Below, piece after piece: positions 27,689 through 36,183 of a stretch of DNA of 64,000 nt. Position 1 is the stretch's first letter. The number at the start of each line of letters is the position of its first letter. Below the pieces are notes generated by a model. It was not told the DNA's origin. It saw nothing but the letters and a program-made list of their open reading frames with translations, and did not search any database. Made by a program: the position numbers and the translations under genes. The stretch lies in assembly GCA_016744065.1 (NCBI GenBank), contig JADGFA010000006.1:1-64000 (forward strand). Reading direction: 5' to 3'. The stretch comes from Gammaproteobacteria bacterium. Its GTDB lineage: Bacteria > Pseudomonadota > Gammaproteobacteria > SZUA-229.

Positions 27689-29871
27689 GTCAGGCTATGA
27701 AAGAATTTGAAAATCGTAGAATATTGATTATTGATGATGATGCCCGTATACACGAGGATTTTAGAAAAATTCTCGGTGAAAAAAAAGAAAAAAGTGAATA
27801 CGATGAAATGGAAGCAGAGCTGTTTTCTGAAACTAAAGAAAATTCTGAGTCCATTGTATATGAGTTGGACTCTGCTTATCAGGGTGAAGATGGGTATAAC
27901 AAAATTCTGGCTGCAAATAAAGAAAAACGCCCTTATGCAATGGCCTTTGTTGATATGCGTATGCCACCGGGGTGGGATGGGTTAGAGACCATAAAACGAA
28001 TTTGGGTAATTGATGCTCAAATTCAACTGGTTATTTGTACCGCATACTCTGATTATTCCTGGAATGAAGTGCTTTATCATTTAGGCGCATCGGATCGTTT
28101 GATTATTCTGAAAAAACCATTTGATATGGTTGAGGTACAACAATTAACAACGGCTCTGACAACTAAATGGAGTCTTAGTTGTGAGCGAATTGCTCGGTTA
28201 CACCAGATAAAGGAATCGGAAGAACAATACCGTACAGTTGTTGATAGCGTGGAAGATACGATTATGACGCTTGATAAAGACGGTAATATTCTGTTTGTTA
28301 ATCATAACCCATGGAATATGATTAATCAGGCTGTAGGAGGTAATTATTATGTTGATATTAAAGATGAATATCGTGAAAAAGTAATGCAAACAGTTAAAGA
28401 TGTTTTTGATAAAGGAGAGCAGAAAAGCATTGAGTATGCATCATTAACAAATGAAGATTCAACCGTTTGGTCCGAAGGCAGAATTACACCATACTATAAA
28501 AATAATGAAGTGGTTGCCGCAACACTAATTGCCAGTGATATATCTGCCCGTAAAGCACTGGATTGGCAGCTCAGGCATGATGAGTTAACAGGGCTGGCAA
28601 ATCGGGTACAGTTTTCTGCGTATGTAGAATCATGTCTTGGTAAAAAAACACCCGATCAAAAATTTGTAATATTATTTATAGATCTAGATCACTTTAATCT
28701 TATTAATGACTGTTTTGGTCATGAGCTGGGAGATAAACTTTTAGTTAGAGTTGCAGAAATTTTAATTAAAAAAGTTGAAAAAAATGAAATGTTGGCAAGG
28801 TTAGGCGGTGATGAGTTTGCTATTTTAAAAATCATGAATACGGATGATGCCGGTGTGCATAAATATGCCGAATCATTAAATGAGTTACTTAAAAACCCGC
28901 TGACATTAGATGGCTTCGATGTTTACCCGACTGCGAGCATAGGGGTGGCTATTGTTAATGATGCCGTTACGGCTGCTACCAGTTTATTACAGGATGCAGA
29001 TGCTGCTTTATATCATGCAAAATCAAGGGGGCGTAATCGATATGAATGTTTTGATCAGCTTATGCGCGATGAGGTTGTTAAGCGAGTAAGCATTGGTAAT
29101 GAGCTCAGGCAGGCAATAGAAAAAGATCAGTTCGAAGTGTATTATCAGCCCTTTACAAATCTTAATGAAGGAAGAGTAACCGGTTTTGAAGCGCTAATAC
29201 GTTGGAACCACCCTGAAAGAGGCATGATTTCACCGGATGAATTTATTCCAGTTGCAGAAGAAACAGGGCTTATATTTTCAGTCACCAGAAAAATGCTCAT
29301 GATGGTCTGTAGTCAGATTAAACAATGGCATGATATGGGGTTACATAATATAAAAGCGGCTGTTAATTGCTCGGCCAGAGATTTTAATGAAAAAAAATTG
29401 CAGGGAATAATTGAGGATATAATTAAAAAAACAGGTGCTGATATAACAAAGCTGGAATTAGAATTGACGGAAAGTAGTATTATGGATGATGTGGAAAATT
29501 CGATTAAAAATATGCGTATGTTAACTGATATGGGTGTTAATATTTCTATTGATGATTTTGGTACAGGTTATTCATCTTTTGGCTATATAAAAAAATTCAC
29601 AATAGATAAGTTAAAGATTGACCGTGCATTTATAAAAGACACACCAGAAGACAGGGATGATGTAGCCATTGTTGAGGCAATTATAGCAATGGCGCACAGG
29701 TTAAGAATAAAGGTTGTGGCGGAAGGAGTAGAGACGGCAGAGCAATTAGCATTTTTGAAAAAAGCGAAATGTGATGTGATACAGGGGTACTTTCTAGGTA
29801 AGCCGATGACGTCTGCTGAAGCCACAAAACGATTACTGGAAAAAGACTGGCCAAATCAGGAGTTAATTTGA
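27685..29871 (+). CDS. Receiver-PAS-GGDEF-EAL c-di-GMP regulator
   Basis: 728 residues. Receiver at ~10-160 with Asp in FVDMRMPPGWDG, PAS at ~170-285, GGDEF at ~300-460 with RLGGDEF intact, and EAL at ~475-725 with FEALIRWNHPER, ELTESSIMDDV and DDFGTGYSS. Both active sites look complete, so it may make and degrade c-di-GMP, with phosphorylation setting the balance. It overlaps the kinase by four bases. The cluster of receiver, YfiR, kinase and this protein looks like one signalling system that ties a periplasmic cue to c-di-GMP. Confidence 0.92.
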   Translation: MSQAMKEFENRRILIIDDDARIHEDFRKILGEKKEKSEYDEMEAELFSETKENSESIVYELDSAYQGEDGYNKILAANKEKRPYAMAFVDMRMPPGWDGLETIKRIWVIDAQIQLVICTAYSDYSWNEVLYHLGASDRLIILKKPFDMVEVQQLTTALTTKWSLSCERIARLHQIKESEEQYRTVVDSVEDTIMTLDKDGNILFVNHNPWNMINQAVGGNYYVDIKDEYREKVMQTVKDVFDKGEQKSIEYASLTNEDSTVWSEGRITPYYKNNEVVAATLIASDISARKALDWQLRHDELTGLANRVQFSAYVESCLGKKTPDQKFVILFIDLDHFNLINDCFGHELGDKLLVRVAEILIKKVEKNEMLARLGGDEFAILKIMNTDDAGVHKYAESLNELLKNPLTLDGFDVYPTASIGVAIVNDAVTAATSLLQDADAALYHAKSRGRNRYECFDQLMRDEVVKRVSIGNELRQAIEKDQFEVYYQPFTNLNEGRVTGFEALIRWNHPERGMISPDEFIPVAEETGLIFSVTRKMLMMVCSQIKQWHDMGLHNIKAAVNCSARDFNEKKLQGIIEDIIKKTGADITKLELELTESSIMDDVENSIKNMRMLTDMGVNISIDDFGTGYSSFGYIKKFTIDKLKIDRAFIKDTPEDRDDVAIVEAIIAMAHRLRIKVVAEGVETAEQLAFLKKAKCDVIQGYFLGKPMTSAEATKRLLEKDWPNQELI

Positions 29872-29952
29872 ATTTGATTAATATCTAGCCGTGTTTGTTT
29901 AATCTATTTAGACTTCTGTTAAAATGTACTGATTTTTAACTTAGTATGTATA

Positions 29953-30714
29953 ATGAATAAAACAACACAAACCAGTAAAACTGCCTCAAAAGATCAGGAT
30001 AAACTTTATTCTCAACCCCGAGAAGCCATTGCAGGGTTTGTTTTTGATGACGCTGTTGTAAAGGTGTTTGAGGATATGATTGGGCGTTCGGTTCCCGGTT
30101 ATACCACTTTATTATCTATGTTCCCTGTTTTATCACGTGTATTTATAACCGCGAATAGTCGATGTTATGATCTTGGCTGCTCGCTGGGTGCGGCAACACT
30201 TGCTATTCAGCAAGGTATTGAATGTGATAATGTGGAGATTATTGCTGTTGATAACTCAATCGCGATGGTTGATGAATGTCAGACTTTAATGGCCAGGCAT
30301 AAAAACAAAGTCAGTGTCGTTGTTGAACGGGGCGATGTATGTAAGCTTGAAATAACAAATGCATCTCTGGTGGCGATGAATTTTACCCTGCAATTTATAC
30401 CTGAAAGTGGACGTAAAATTTTAATTAAAAAAATATACTCGGGATTAAATGAGGGAGGTGCTTTTATTTTATCGGAGAAAATAAAAGCTAAAAATACAGT
30501 TGAGCAAAATAGACTAACGTCATTGCATCATGTATTTAAGAAAGCAAATGGTTATTCTGATCTGGAAATTAGTCAGAAGCGCTCTGCGCTTGAAAATGTG
30601 CTGGTTGCTGAAACAGTAGAACAACATATGACGCGTCTTAAGCAGGCGGGATTTTCTGAAGTGCTGGTCTGGTTTCAGTGTTTTAATTTCGTGTCTTTTT
30701 TAGCGATTAAATAG
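29953..30714 (+). CDS. cmoA: Carboxy-S-adenosyl-L-methionine synthase CmoA
   Basis: 253 residues with a class I methyltransferase fold. The family lead FVFDDAVVKVFEDMIGRSVPGY (residues ~29-50) and the SAM-binding RCYDLGCSLGAATLAIQ are diagnostic for CmoA, which converts SAM and prephenate into carboxy-SAM. CmoB, 27 bases on, then uses carboxy-SAM to make 5-carboxymethoxyuridine at position 34 of tRNAs. A start at ATG 29953 is well supported by length. Confidence 0.95.
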   Translation: MNKTTQTSKTASKDQDKLYSQPREAIAGFVFDDAVVKVFEDMIGRSVPGYTTLLSMFPVLSRVFITANSRCYDLGCSLGAATLAIQQGIECDNVEIIAVDNSIAMVDECQTLMARHKNKVSVVVERGDVCKLEITNASLVAMNFTLQFIPESGRKILIKKIYSGLNEGGAFILSEKIKAKNTVEQNRLTSLHHVFKKANGYSDLEISQKRSALENVLVAETVEQHMTRLKQAGFSEVLVWFQCFNFVSFLAIK

Positions 30715-30741
30715 AGCCTCTTTTAAAAATTGAATATTAAG

Positions 30742-31713
30742 ATGAATTTCAACCGATTGTTCGAGTTATTGCAGGGGACAGAATTAGAACCCTGGTTAGA
30801 AACGCTAGATGAGCAAATTCAACAGGGCTTATGTAACGATACGTTTGGAAAATTGCCTGTCTGGAAAGCTGCATTAGAGGCTTTGCCTGATATTCAAACA
30901 CATGCTGTGGATTTAACTTCAGCACAAATTACAGTTGAAGCTGAATCGTCCTTATCAGAAAGTGAAAAAACGGATCTTAAAGTTGTTTTAAAGCGGTTAA
31001 TGCCCTGGCGAAAAGGGCCGTATCTGATTCATGGTGTAGATATTGATACAGAATGGCGCTCGGATATAAAGTGGCAGCGTTTGTCTTCAGCTATAAAGCC
31101 ATTAGAAGGAAAAACAGTTTTAGATGTGGGCTGCGGTAATGGATACCATGCATGGCGTATGCGTGGCAGTGGCGCGGCATTAGTGATAGGAATAGATCCG
31201 TCACCGTTGTTTGTTATGCAGTTTCAGGCGATGCAGCATTTTATAAAAGAAGAACGCGTCTATGTTCTGCCGTTAGGTATTGAAGCAATGCCTGATAATT
31301 TAAGAGCATTTGATACTGTTTTTTCAATGGGTGTTTTTTACCATAGAAAGTCACCTGTTGATCACTTATATCAGTTAAGGCAATGTATAAAACCCGGCGG
31401 GGAGCTTGTGCTTGAAACTCTGGTTATTAGCGGGGATGAAGATCAGGTGCTGATGCCAGGAGATCGATATGCACAAATGCGTAATGTCTGGTTTCTCCCC
31501 AGTAGTAAGGCGATGATTAAATGGATGCAACGCTGTGGCTTTAAAAATGTAAAATTAGTTGATGAGAGCTTTACGGGCTTTGATGAACAGCGCTCAACTG
31601 AGTGGATGGAGTTTCATTCATTAAAAGATTTTCTAGACCCACAGGATATTAGTAAAACGATTGAGGGTTACCCAGCCCCGCTTCGAGCAATATTTACTGC
31701 GGAAGCGCCATGA
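30742..31713 (+). CDS. cmoB: tRNA U34 carboxymethyltransferase CmoB
   Basis: About 323 residues from ATG 30742; a TTG at 30730 would add four residues. Family signatures: PWRKGPYLIHGVDIDTEWRSD, KWQRL, VLDVGCGNGYHAWRMRGSGA (SAM binding), and VFSMGVFYHRKSPVDHLYQL. It transfers the carboxymethyl group from carboxy-SAM to hydroxyuridine-34 in tRNA, giving cmo5U. It lies directly after cmoA and overlaps the downstream thioredoxin-like gene by four bases. Confidence 0.95.
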   Translation: MNFNRLFELLQGTELEPWLETLDEQIQQGLCNDTFGKLPVWKAALEALPDIQTHAVDLTSAQITVEAESSLSESEKTDLKVVLKRLMPWRKGPYLIHGVDIDTEWRSDIKWQRLSSAIKPLEGKTVLDVGCGNGYHAWRMRGSGAALVIGIDPSPLFVMQFQAMQHFIKEERVYVLPLGIEAMPDNLRAFDTVFSMGVFYHRKSPVDHLYQLRQCIKPGGELVLETLVISGDEDQVLMPGDRYAQMRNVWFLPSSKAMIKWMQRCGFKNVKLVDESFTGFDEQRSTEWMEFHSLKDFLDPQDISKTIEGYPAPLRAIFTAEAP

Positions 31714-32243
31714 GTTTTTATGTGAGAGTGAAAAAAGCTTATCAAAAAAATAAACTTATAAGCATACTGATTCAGTTTATATTTTTTTTACTGATTTATT
31801 TTTCTATTCGAGCATGGCAGTCGCTGGATGATATTCAGGGCGAGGCACCTGTGATTGTTGCAACGATGCTAAACGGTGAAGAAATGGATTTACGTAAGTT
31901 TCAGTCCAGGCCCGTTCTCGTACATTTCTGGGCAACCTGGTGCCCTGTATGCCAATTTGAAAATTCAACGATAGAAAGTTTAGCCAACGATTATCAGGTG
32001 ATTACAGTTGCATCATGGAGTGAAACTGAAGTGCAGGTCAGGGAGTATTTGAAAGGTGAAAATTTAAGTTATCCTGTGATTGTCGATGAAGATGGTGAGT
32101 GGGCAAATGTTTATGGGGTAAAGGCTGTGCCAGCCAGTTATATTATTGATAGTAAGGGTGTGATTCGGTTTATTGAAAAGGGCTATTCATCAGAAACAGG
32201 TCTGCGATTAAGGTTGTGGTGGCTGGAACAGGAAAACCTTTGA
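31710..32243 (+). CDS. Membrane-anchored thioredoxin-like protein (TlpA/ScsD type)
   Basis: 177 residues. An N-terminal membrane helix (residues ~17-34) leads to a periplasmic thioredoxin fold. The active site is WATWCPVC (Cys78 and Cys81), and the cis-proline is in VKAVPASYIIDSKGVI. ScsD-like proteins act in disulfide reduction or protection against oxidants such as copper. It overlaps cmoB by four bases (ATGA), though the functions look unrelated. The substrate is not evident; no DsbD is seen nearby. Confidence 0.85.
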   Translation: MSFYVRVKKAYQKNKLISILIQFIFFLLIYFSIRAWQSLDDIQGEAPVIVATMLNGEEMDLRKFQSRPVLVHFWATWCPVCQFENSTIESLANDYQVITVASWSETEVQVREYLKGENLSYPVIVDEDGEWANVYGVKAVPASYIIDSKGVIRFIEKGYSSETGLRLRLWWLEQENL

Positions 32244-32397
32244 ATGTTCCCTGCTGAATGAGGGTATTGATAAGAAAATAGAGAGTCACTGGAAAAACGA
32301 TAAAAAAGCAGTGATAATCATTAAAAAGATTAAGGTGCACGGGCATTAATCGAAGTACTTTAAACGTATACACAGTTAAAACAGGATTGTTAGGTAA

Positions 32398-34206
32398 ATG
32401 GGCATAGAACTTATTCAGGAATCAGACGTACATAGCCTTCATGGCTTGTTTCGTGAACGCTTAGATAGAACGCCTGACGGTGCTGCATATCGGCAATATG
32501 ATATAGCCAGCCAGAAATGGACAGTATCCAGTTGGCGAGAAATGGCAAATGAAATTGCCCGTTGGCAGGCCGCGTTTAATAAAGATGGTTTACAGCCCGG
32601 TGATAAAGTTGCCATTATGGTAAAAAACAGTCGTGAATGGGTGGTGTTTGATCAGGCCGCATTGGGTCTGGGCTTGGTGACGGTTCCACTGTATGCGGAT
32701 GATCGTCCTGATAATGTTGCATACATTATCAATCATGCTGAAATTAAAATTTTATTTGTGCAGGATCGGCCACAATGGGATCGTTTGTTAAAGGCAGACA
32801 TTGATCTGGGTGGTTTGCAGCGCATTATCAGTTTAAAGCGTATTTCTGAAGATGATGAGCCAGATGACAGTAAGCTGGAATCACTGTCTGACTGGATATT
32901 TGGTTTAAATGGTGAATTACAGACAAAAGAAACAAAACCAGATGATCTGGCATCAATTGTTTATACCTCAGGTACAACAGGTCGATCAAAAGGCGTTATG
33001 CTGTCCCATCGGAATATTCTGGCTAATGCTTTTGCATCGGCGGTGAGTAATCAATGGAAGTCAGATGAACGCTTTCTGTCTTTTTTACCCCTGTCTCATA
33101 TGTTGGAGAGAACAGCCGGTTATTACCTGCCAATTATACTGGGTGCAGAGGTGATTTATGCTCGTTCTATTGCATTGCTTGGGGAAGACTTACAAAGCAC
33201 TCACCCAACTATGTTGGTCTCTGTGCCACGCATTTATGAGCGGGTTTATGGCAAAATACAGGAGGGGTTAAAGCAAAAATCATTGATATCCCGATTTCTC
33301 TTTAAGTCTGCTGTAAATGTTGGCTGGCAAAAGTTTTTATATGAACAGGGGCGCGCTGGGTGGCATCCTAAACTCGTATTCTGGTCGACGTTAAATAAAC
33401 TGGTTGCATCTAAAGTGCTGGAAAAGCTGGGTGGAGAGTTAAGGCTAGCTATTTGTGGTGGAGCAGCACTTTCTGAAGATGTTGCCAAACTGTTTATTGG
33501 TTTAGGGCTACCGTTGGTTCAGGGCTACGGGTTAACAGAATCCAGTCCGGTTGTTTGTGTGAATCGCATTGAGGATAATATTCCCTCAAGTATTGGTACG
33601 GTTCTCCCTAATACGGAAATACGTATTGGCGAAAATGATGAATTACAAAGTTGTGGCCCCTGCTCCATGCTGGGTTACTGGAAAAATGAGCAGGCAACAA
33701 AAGATACCTTTACAGAGGATGGCTGGTTAAAAAGTGGAGATAAGGCGCGTATTGATAAAGATGGCCATGTATATATTACCGGTCGCCTGAAGGATATTAT
33801 GGTGCTGGCGAATGGTGAAAAAATTCCGCCTAATGATATGGAAATGGCGATTGCACTGGATTCATTATTTGAACAGGTTATGATTATTGGTGAAGCGAGG
33901 GCATTTCTTTCTGTCGTGCTGGTACTGGACCCCGATGCGTGGGCCGATATGGCGGTAACCCTGAATATACACCCTGAATCACCCGATGCTTTTTCACAAC
34001 GTGATATAGAAAAAGCAATACTGAGCCGTGTTTCTGTTCGGCTTAAAGACTTTCCTGGTTATGCCAAAATACGCAGAGCGCACATTACTCTTGAACCATG
34101 GACAGTGGATGGCGGCTTGTTGACCCCCACATTGAAAATTAAGCGGCCTAAAGTAATGGAGCGTTTCTCTAAAGAAATTGAAGAGCTCTATGAAGACCAT
34201 AGGTAA
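32398..34206 (+). CDS. Long-chain fatty acyl-CoA synthetase (AMP-forming)
   Basis: 602 residues. The ATP-binding P-loop is YTSGTTGRSKGVMLSHRN near residues 190-207. Other family motifs follow: LPLSHMLERTAGYY, QGYGLTESSPVVC, GDKARIDKDGHVYITGRLKD. The layout matches FadD15-like long-chain synthetases. It activates fatty acids to acyl-CoA for degradation or membrane use. Gene order onward (acyl-CoA thioesterase, FadL channel, VolA-like lipase) suggests a module that frees, imports and activates fatty acids. Confidence 0.92.
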   Translation: MGIELIQESDVHSLHGLFRERLDRTPDGAAYRQYDIASQKWTVSSWREMANEIARWQAAFNKDGLQPGDKVAIMVKNSREWVVFDQAALGLGLVTVPLYADDRPDNVAYIINHAEIKILFVQDRPQWDRLLKADIDLGGLQRIISLKRISEDDEPDDSKLESLSDWIFGLNGELQTKETKPDDLASIVYTSGTTGRSKGVMLSHRNILANAFASAVSNQWKSDERFLSFLPLSHMLERTAGYYLPIILGAEVIYARSIALLGEDLQSTHPTMLVSVPRIYERVYGKIQEGLKQKSLISRFLFKSAVNVGWQKFLYEQGRAGWHPKLVFWSTLNKLVASKVLEKLGGELRLAICGGAALSEDVAKLFIGLGLPLVQGYGLTESSPVVCVNRIEDNIPSSIGTVLPNTEIRIGENDELQSCGPCSMLGYWKNEQATKDTFTEDGWLKSGDKARIDKDGHVYITGRLKDIMVLANGEKIPPNDMEMAIALDSLFEQVMIIGEARAFLSVVLVLDPDAWADMAVTLNIHPESPDAFSQRDIEKAILSRVSVRLKDFPGYAKIRRAHITLEPWTVDGGLLTPTLKIKRPKVMERFSKEIEELYEDHR

Positions 34207-34302
34207 GTTACCGTGTTAAAGCGGTATGTGCTTCTATGAAAATAGACATGTGCAGGTTATATCAATATATTCAGAATGTTATAAATTTGGCCAGGGTTTG
34301 AA

Positions 34303-34701
34303 ATGATGCAGCAAAATGTATTACCCGAGAATAAAATCCCCGTCATTCGAGTGCCGGCAATGCCTTCAGACCTTAATCAGGGTGGCACTGTTTTTGGAGG
34401 CTGGATTATGTCGCAGGTCGATATTGCCGGTAGTATTCCAGCAATCGAGAGAGCAGGTGGCGCTATAGTTACCCGGGCAGTTGATTCTTTTGAGTTTAAG
34501 AAACCCGTTTTTGCCGGTGATCTGCTCAGTTTTTATGCAGATGTTGTTAAGGTTGGTAGAAGCTCAATTACAGTGCATGTTGAGGTTTATGCGCAGCATA
34601 TGGTGAAGGGTGTTGTTAGTATTATGGCTGTTACTGAGGCGAGTCTGGTTTATGTCGCAATAGATGAGGAGGGCAAGCCACGATCTGTGCCAAAAGTATA
34701 A
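34303..34701 (+). CDS. Acyl-CoA thioesterase, YciA-like hotdog fold
   Basis: 132 residues. The hotdog pattern MPSDLNQGGTVFGGWIMSQV with Asp in SQVDIAGSIPAI, then VDSFEFKKPVFAGDLLSF, matches the YciA/BACH family, which hydrolyses acyl-CoA to free acid and CoA. Cytosolic, usually hexameric. It stands between the acyl-CoA synthetase (97 bases upstream) and fadL (102 bases downstream), on the same strand, and may control the acyl-CoA pool. Start ATG 34303 is followed by a second ATG; either could be used. Confidence 0.9.
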   Translation: MMQQNVLPENKIPVIRVPAMPSDLNQGGTVFGGWIMSQVDIAGSIPAIERAGGAIVTRAVDSFEFKKPVFAGDLLSFYADVVKVGRSSITVHVEVYAQHMVKGVVSIMAVTEASLVYVAIDEEGKPRSVPKV

Positions 34702-34803
34702 GTTATCAATTCACAACAATCATATAAATATCGTTGATTCTTATGTCATCTTGCGTATTATCATGTAAAAAATAGTTTGCATAAGCAACAGGAAGGATAA
34801 AAA

Positions 34804-36162
34804 ATGTCGATAAAAGTAAAGTTGTCCAGAATAAAATCAAGCAGGAGAGTGGTAGCGATAACCATATCTACCGTTATTGCCAGCAGCTTCTATCATTCAT
34901 CCACACAGGCGTCCGGATTTCAGCTTATTGAAAATAGTGCCCGTGGACAGGGTAATGCATTTGCCGGTGCAGCAGCAACTGCAGAAGATGCGTCAACAGT
35001 CTGGTTTAATCCGGCAGGTATGACCAAGCTTAAGAACAATCAGTTGGTCACTGTGGGGCATATAATTATACCGGACTCTTCATTTACAAATGATGGTTCA
35101 GTGGATGGTTCAGGTAATCCTTTAGGTGGTGCTAATGATGATGGTGGTAGTACCGCACTCGTAGGTAATCTTTACTGGGTAACCGGCATAGGCGAAACTA
35201 AATTTGGCCTGGGAATAACGACGCCATTTGGTTTAACAACAGAATATAATGATGACTGGGTCGGGCGTTATCATGCTGTTGAAACGTCTATGACAACAAT
35301 AAATATTAACCCGAGTATTGCTCGAGAAGTCAGCGATAAATTATCTGTCGGTGCGGGTATGAATATTTTACTGGCGGATATTACCTTAACCAGTGCTGTT
35401 GATTTTGGTTCATTGTTAGGTGCGCCTCAGCAGGCCGATGGCTTTGCAGATTTAACGGCGGATAATCTGGCGTTTAATGAATTTGCCTGGGGTATTAATC
35501 TGGGTATGACTTATGACTTTAATGAGAATACCAGGCTGGGTGTTGCATGGCGCTCAGAAATTGATATTGCAGCGGAAGGTAAGGCTGATTTTTCGGTTCC
35601 TACTGCTGGGGCACCCGTGCTTGGCTCGGGGGCTTTTCAGGATACGCGTTTAAAAGCAAAAGTGACAATGCCACAAAATTTATCAGTCAGTGTAAAGCAC
35701 GGTATGGGGGATGTCACTTTACTGGCCGATGTAACCTGGACAGGCTGGAGTTCATTTAAAGAGTTACGTATTCAGTATGCTAATTCATTTCAACCAGACA
35801 GTGTAACCACTGAAAACTGGGAAGATACTTTGCGTTATTCAATTGGGGCAGATTATAAATACAATGATAAAGTGATATTGCGTGCGGGTATCGCTTATGA
35901 TGAAACCCCCATTCCAGATCCGCAGCATCGTACACCACGAATCCCTGGTAATGACCGTACCTGGTTGTCATTCGGTATGACGTATGAATACAGTCCAGCA
36001 TTTATCGTGGATGTGGGTTATTCACATCTATTTATTAGTGACTCAACTACAAATCATGAATTTGAAAGTAGTTTGCCACCTCTGAGTGCAACTTTAAACG
36101 GTACCTATGAAGCCACGGTTGATATTTTAAGTGCTCAGTTAACCTGGAATTATGACCTTTAA
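34804..36162 (+). CDS. fadL: FadL/OmpP1-family outer-membrane fatty-acid channel
   Basis: 452 residues with a signal peptide cleaved near STQA-SGFQL. The mature N-terminus SGFQLIENSARGQGNAFAGA and the later STVWFNPAGM are the FadL hatch-domain signature. The remainder alternates amphipathic strands and ends in an outer-membrane barrel C-terminus. FadL carries long-chain fatty acids or other hydrophobic compounds into the cell. AAGGAT sits ahead of ATG. It is followed 21 bases later by a VolA-like lipase, an arrangement known from Vibrio, where lysophospholipase VolA frees fatty acids for FadL. Confidence 0.93.
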   Translation: MSIKVKLSRIKSSRRVVAITISTVIASSFYHSSTQASGFQLIENSARGQGNAFAGAAATAEDASTVWFNPAGMTKLKNNQLVTVGHIIIPDSSFTNDGSVDGSGNPLGGANDDGGSTALVGNLYWVTGIGETKFGLGITTPFGLTTEYNDDWVGRYHAVETSMTTININPSIAREVSDKLSVGAGMNILLADITLTSAVDFGSLLGAPQQADGFADLTADNLAFNEFAWGINLGMTYDFNENTRLGVAWRSEIDIAAEGKADFSVPTAGAPVLGSGAFQDTRLKAKVTMPQNLSVSVKHGMGDVTLLADVTWTGWSSFKELRIQYANSFQPDSVTTENWEDTLRYSIGADYKYNDKVILRAGIAYDETPIPDPQHRTPRIPGNDRTWLSFGMTYEYSPAFIVDVGYSHLFISDSTTNHEFESSLPPLSATLNGTYEATVDILSAQLTWNYDL

Positions 36163-36183
36163 TGGATTGTTGGAGAATATAAA

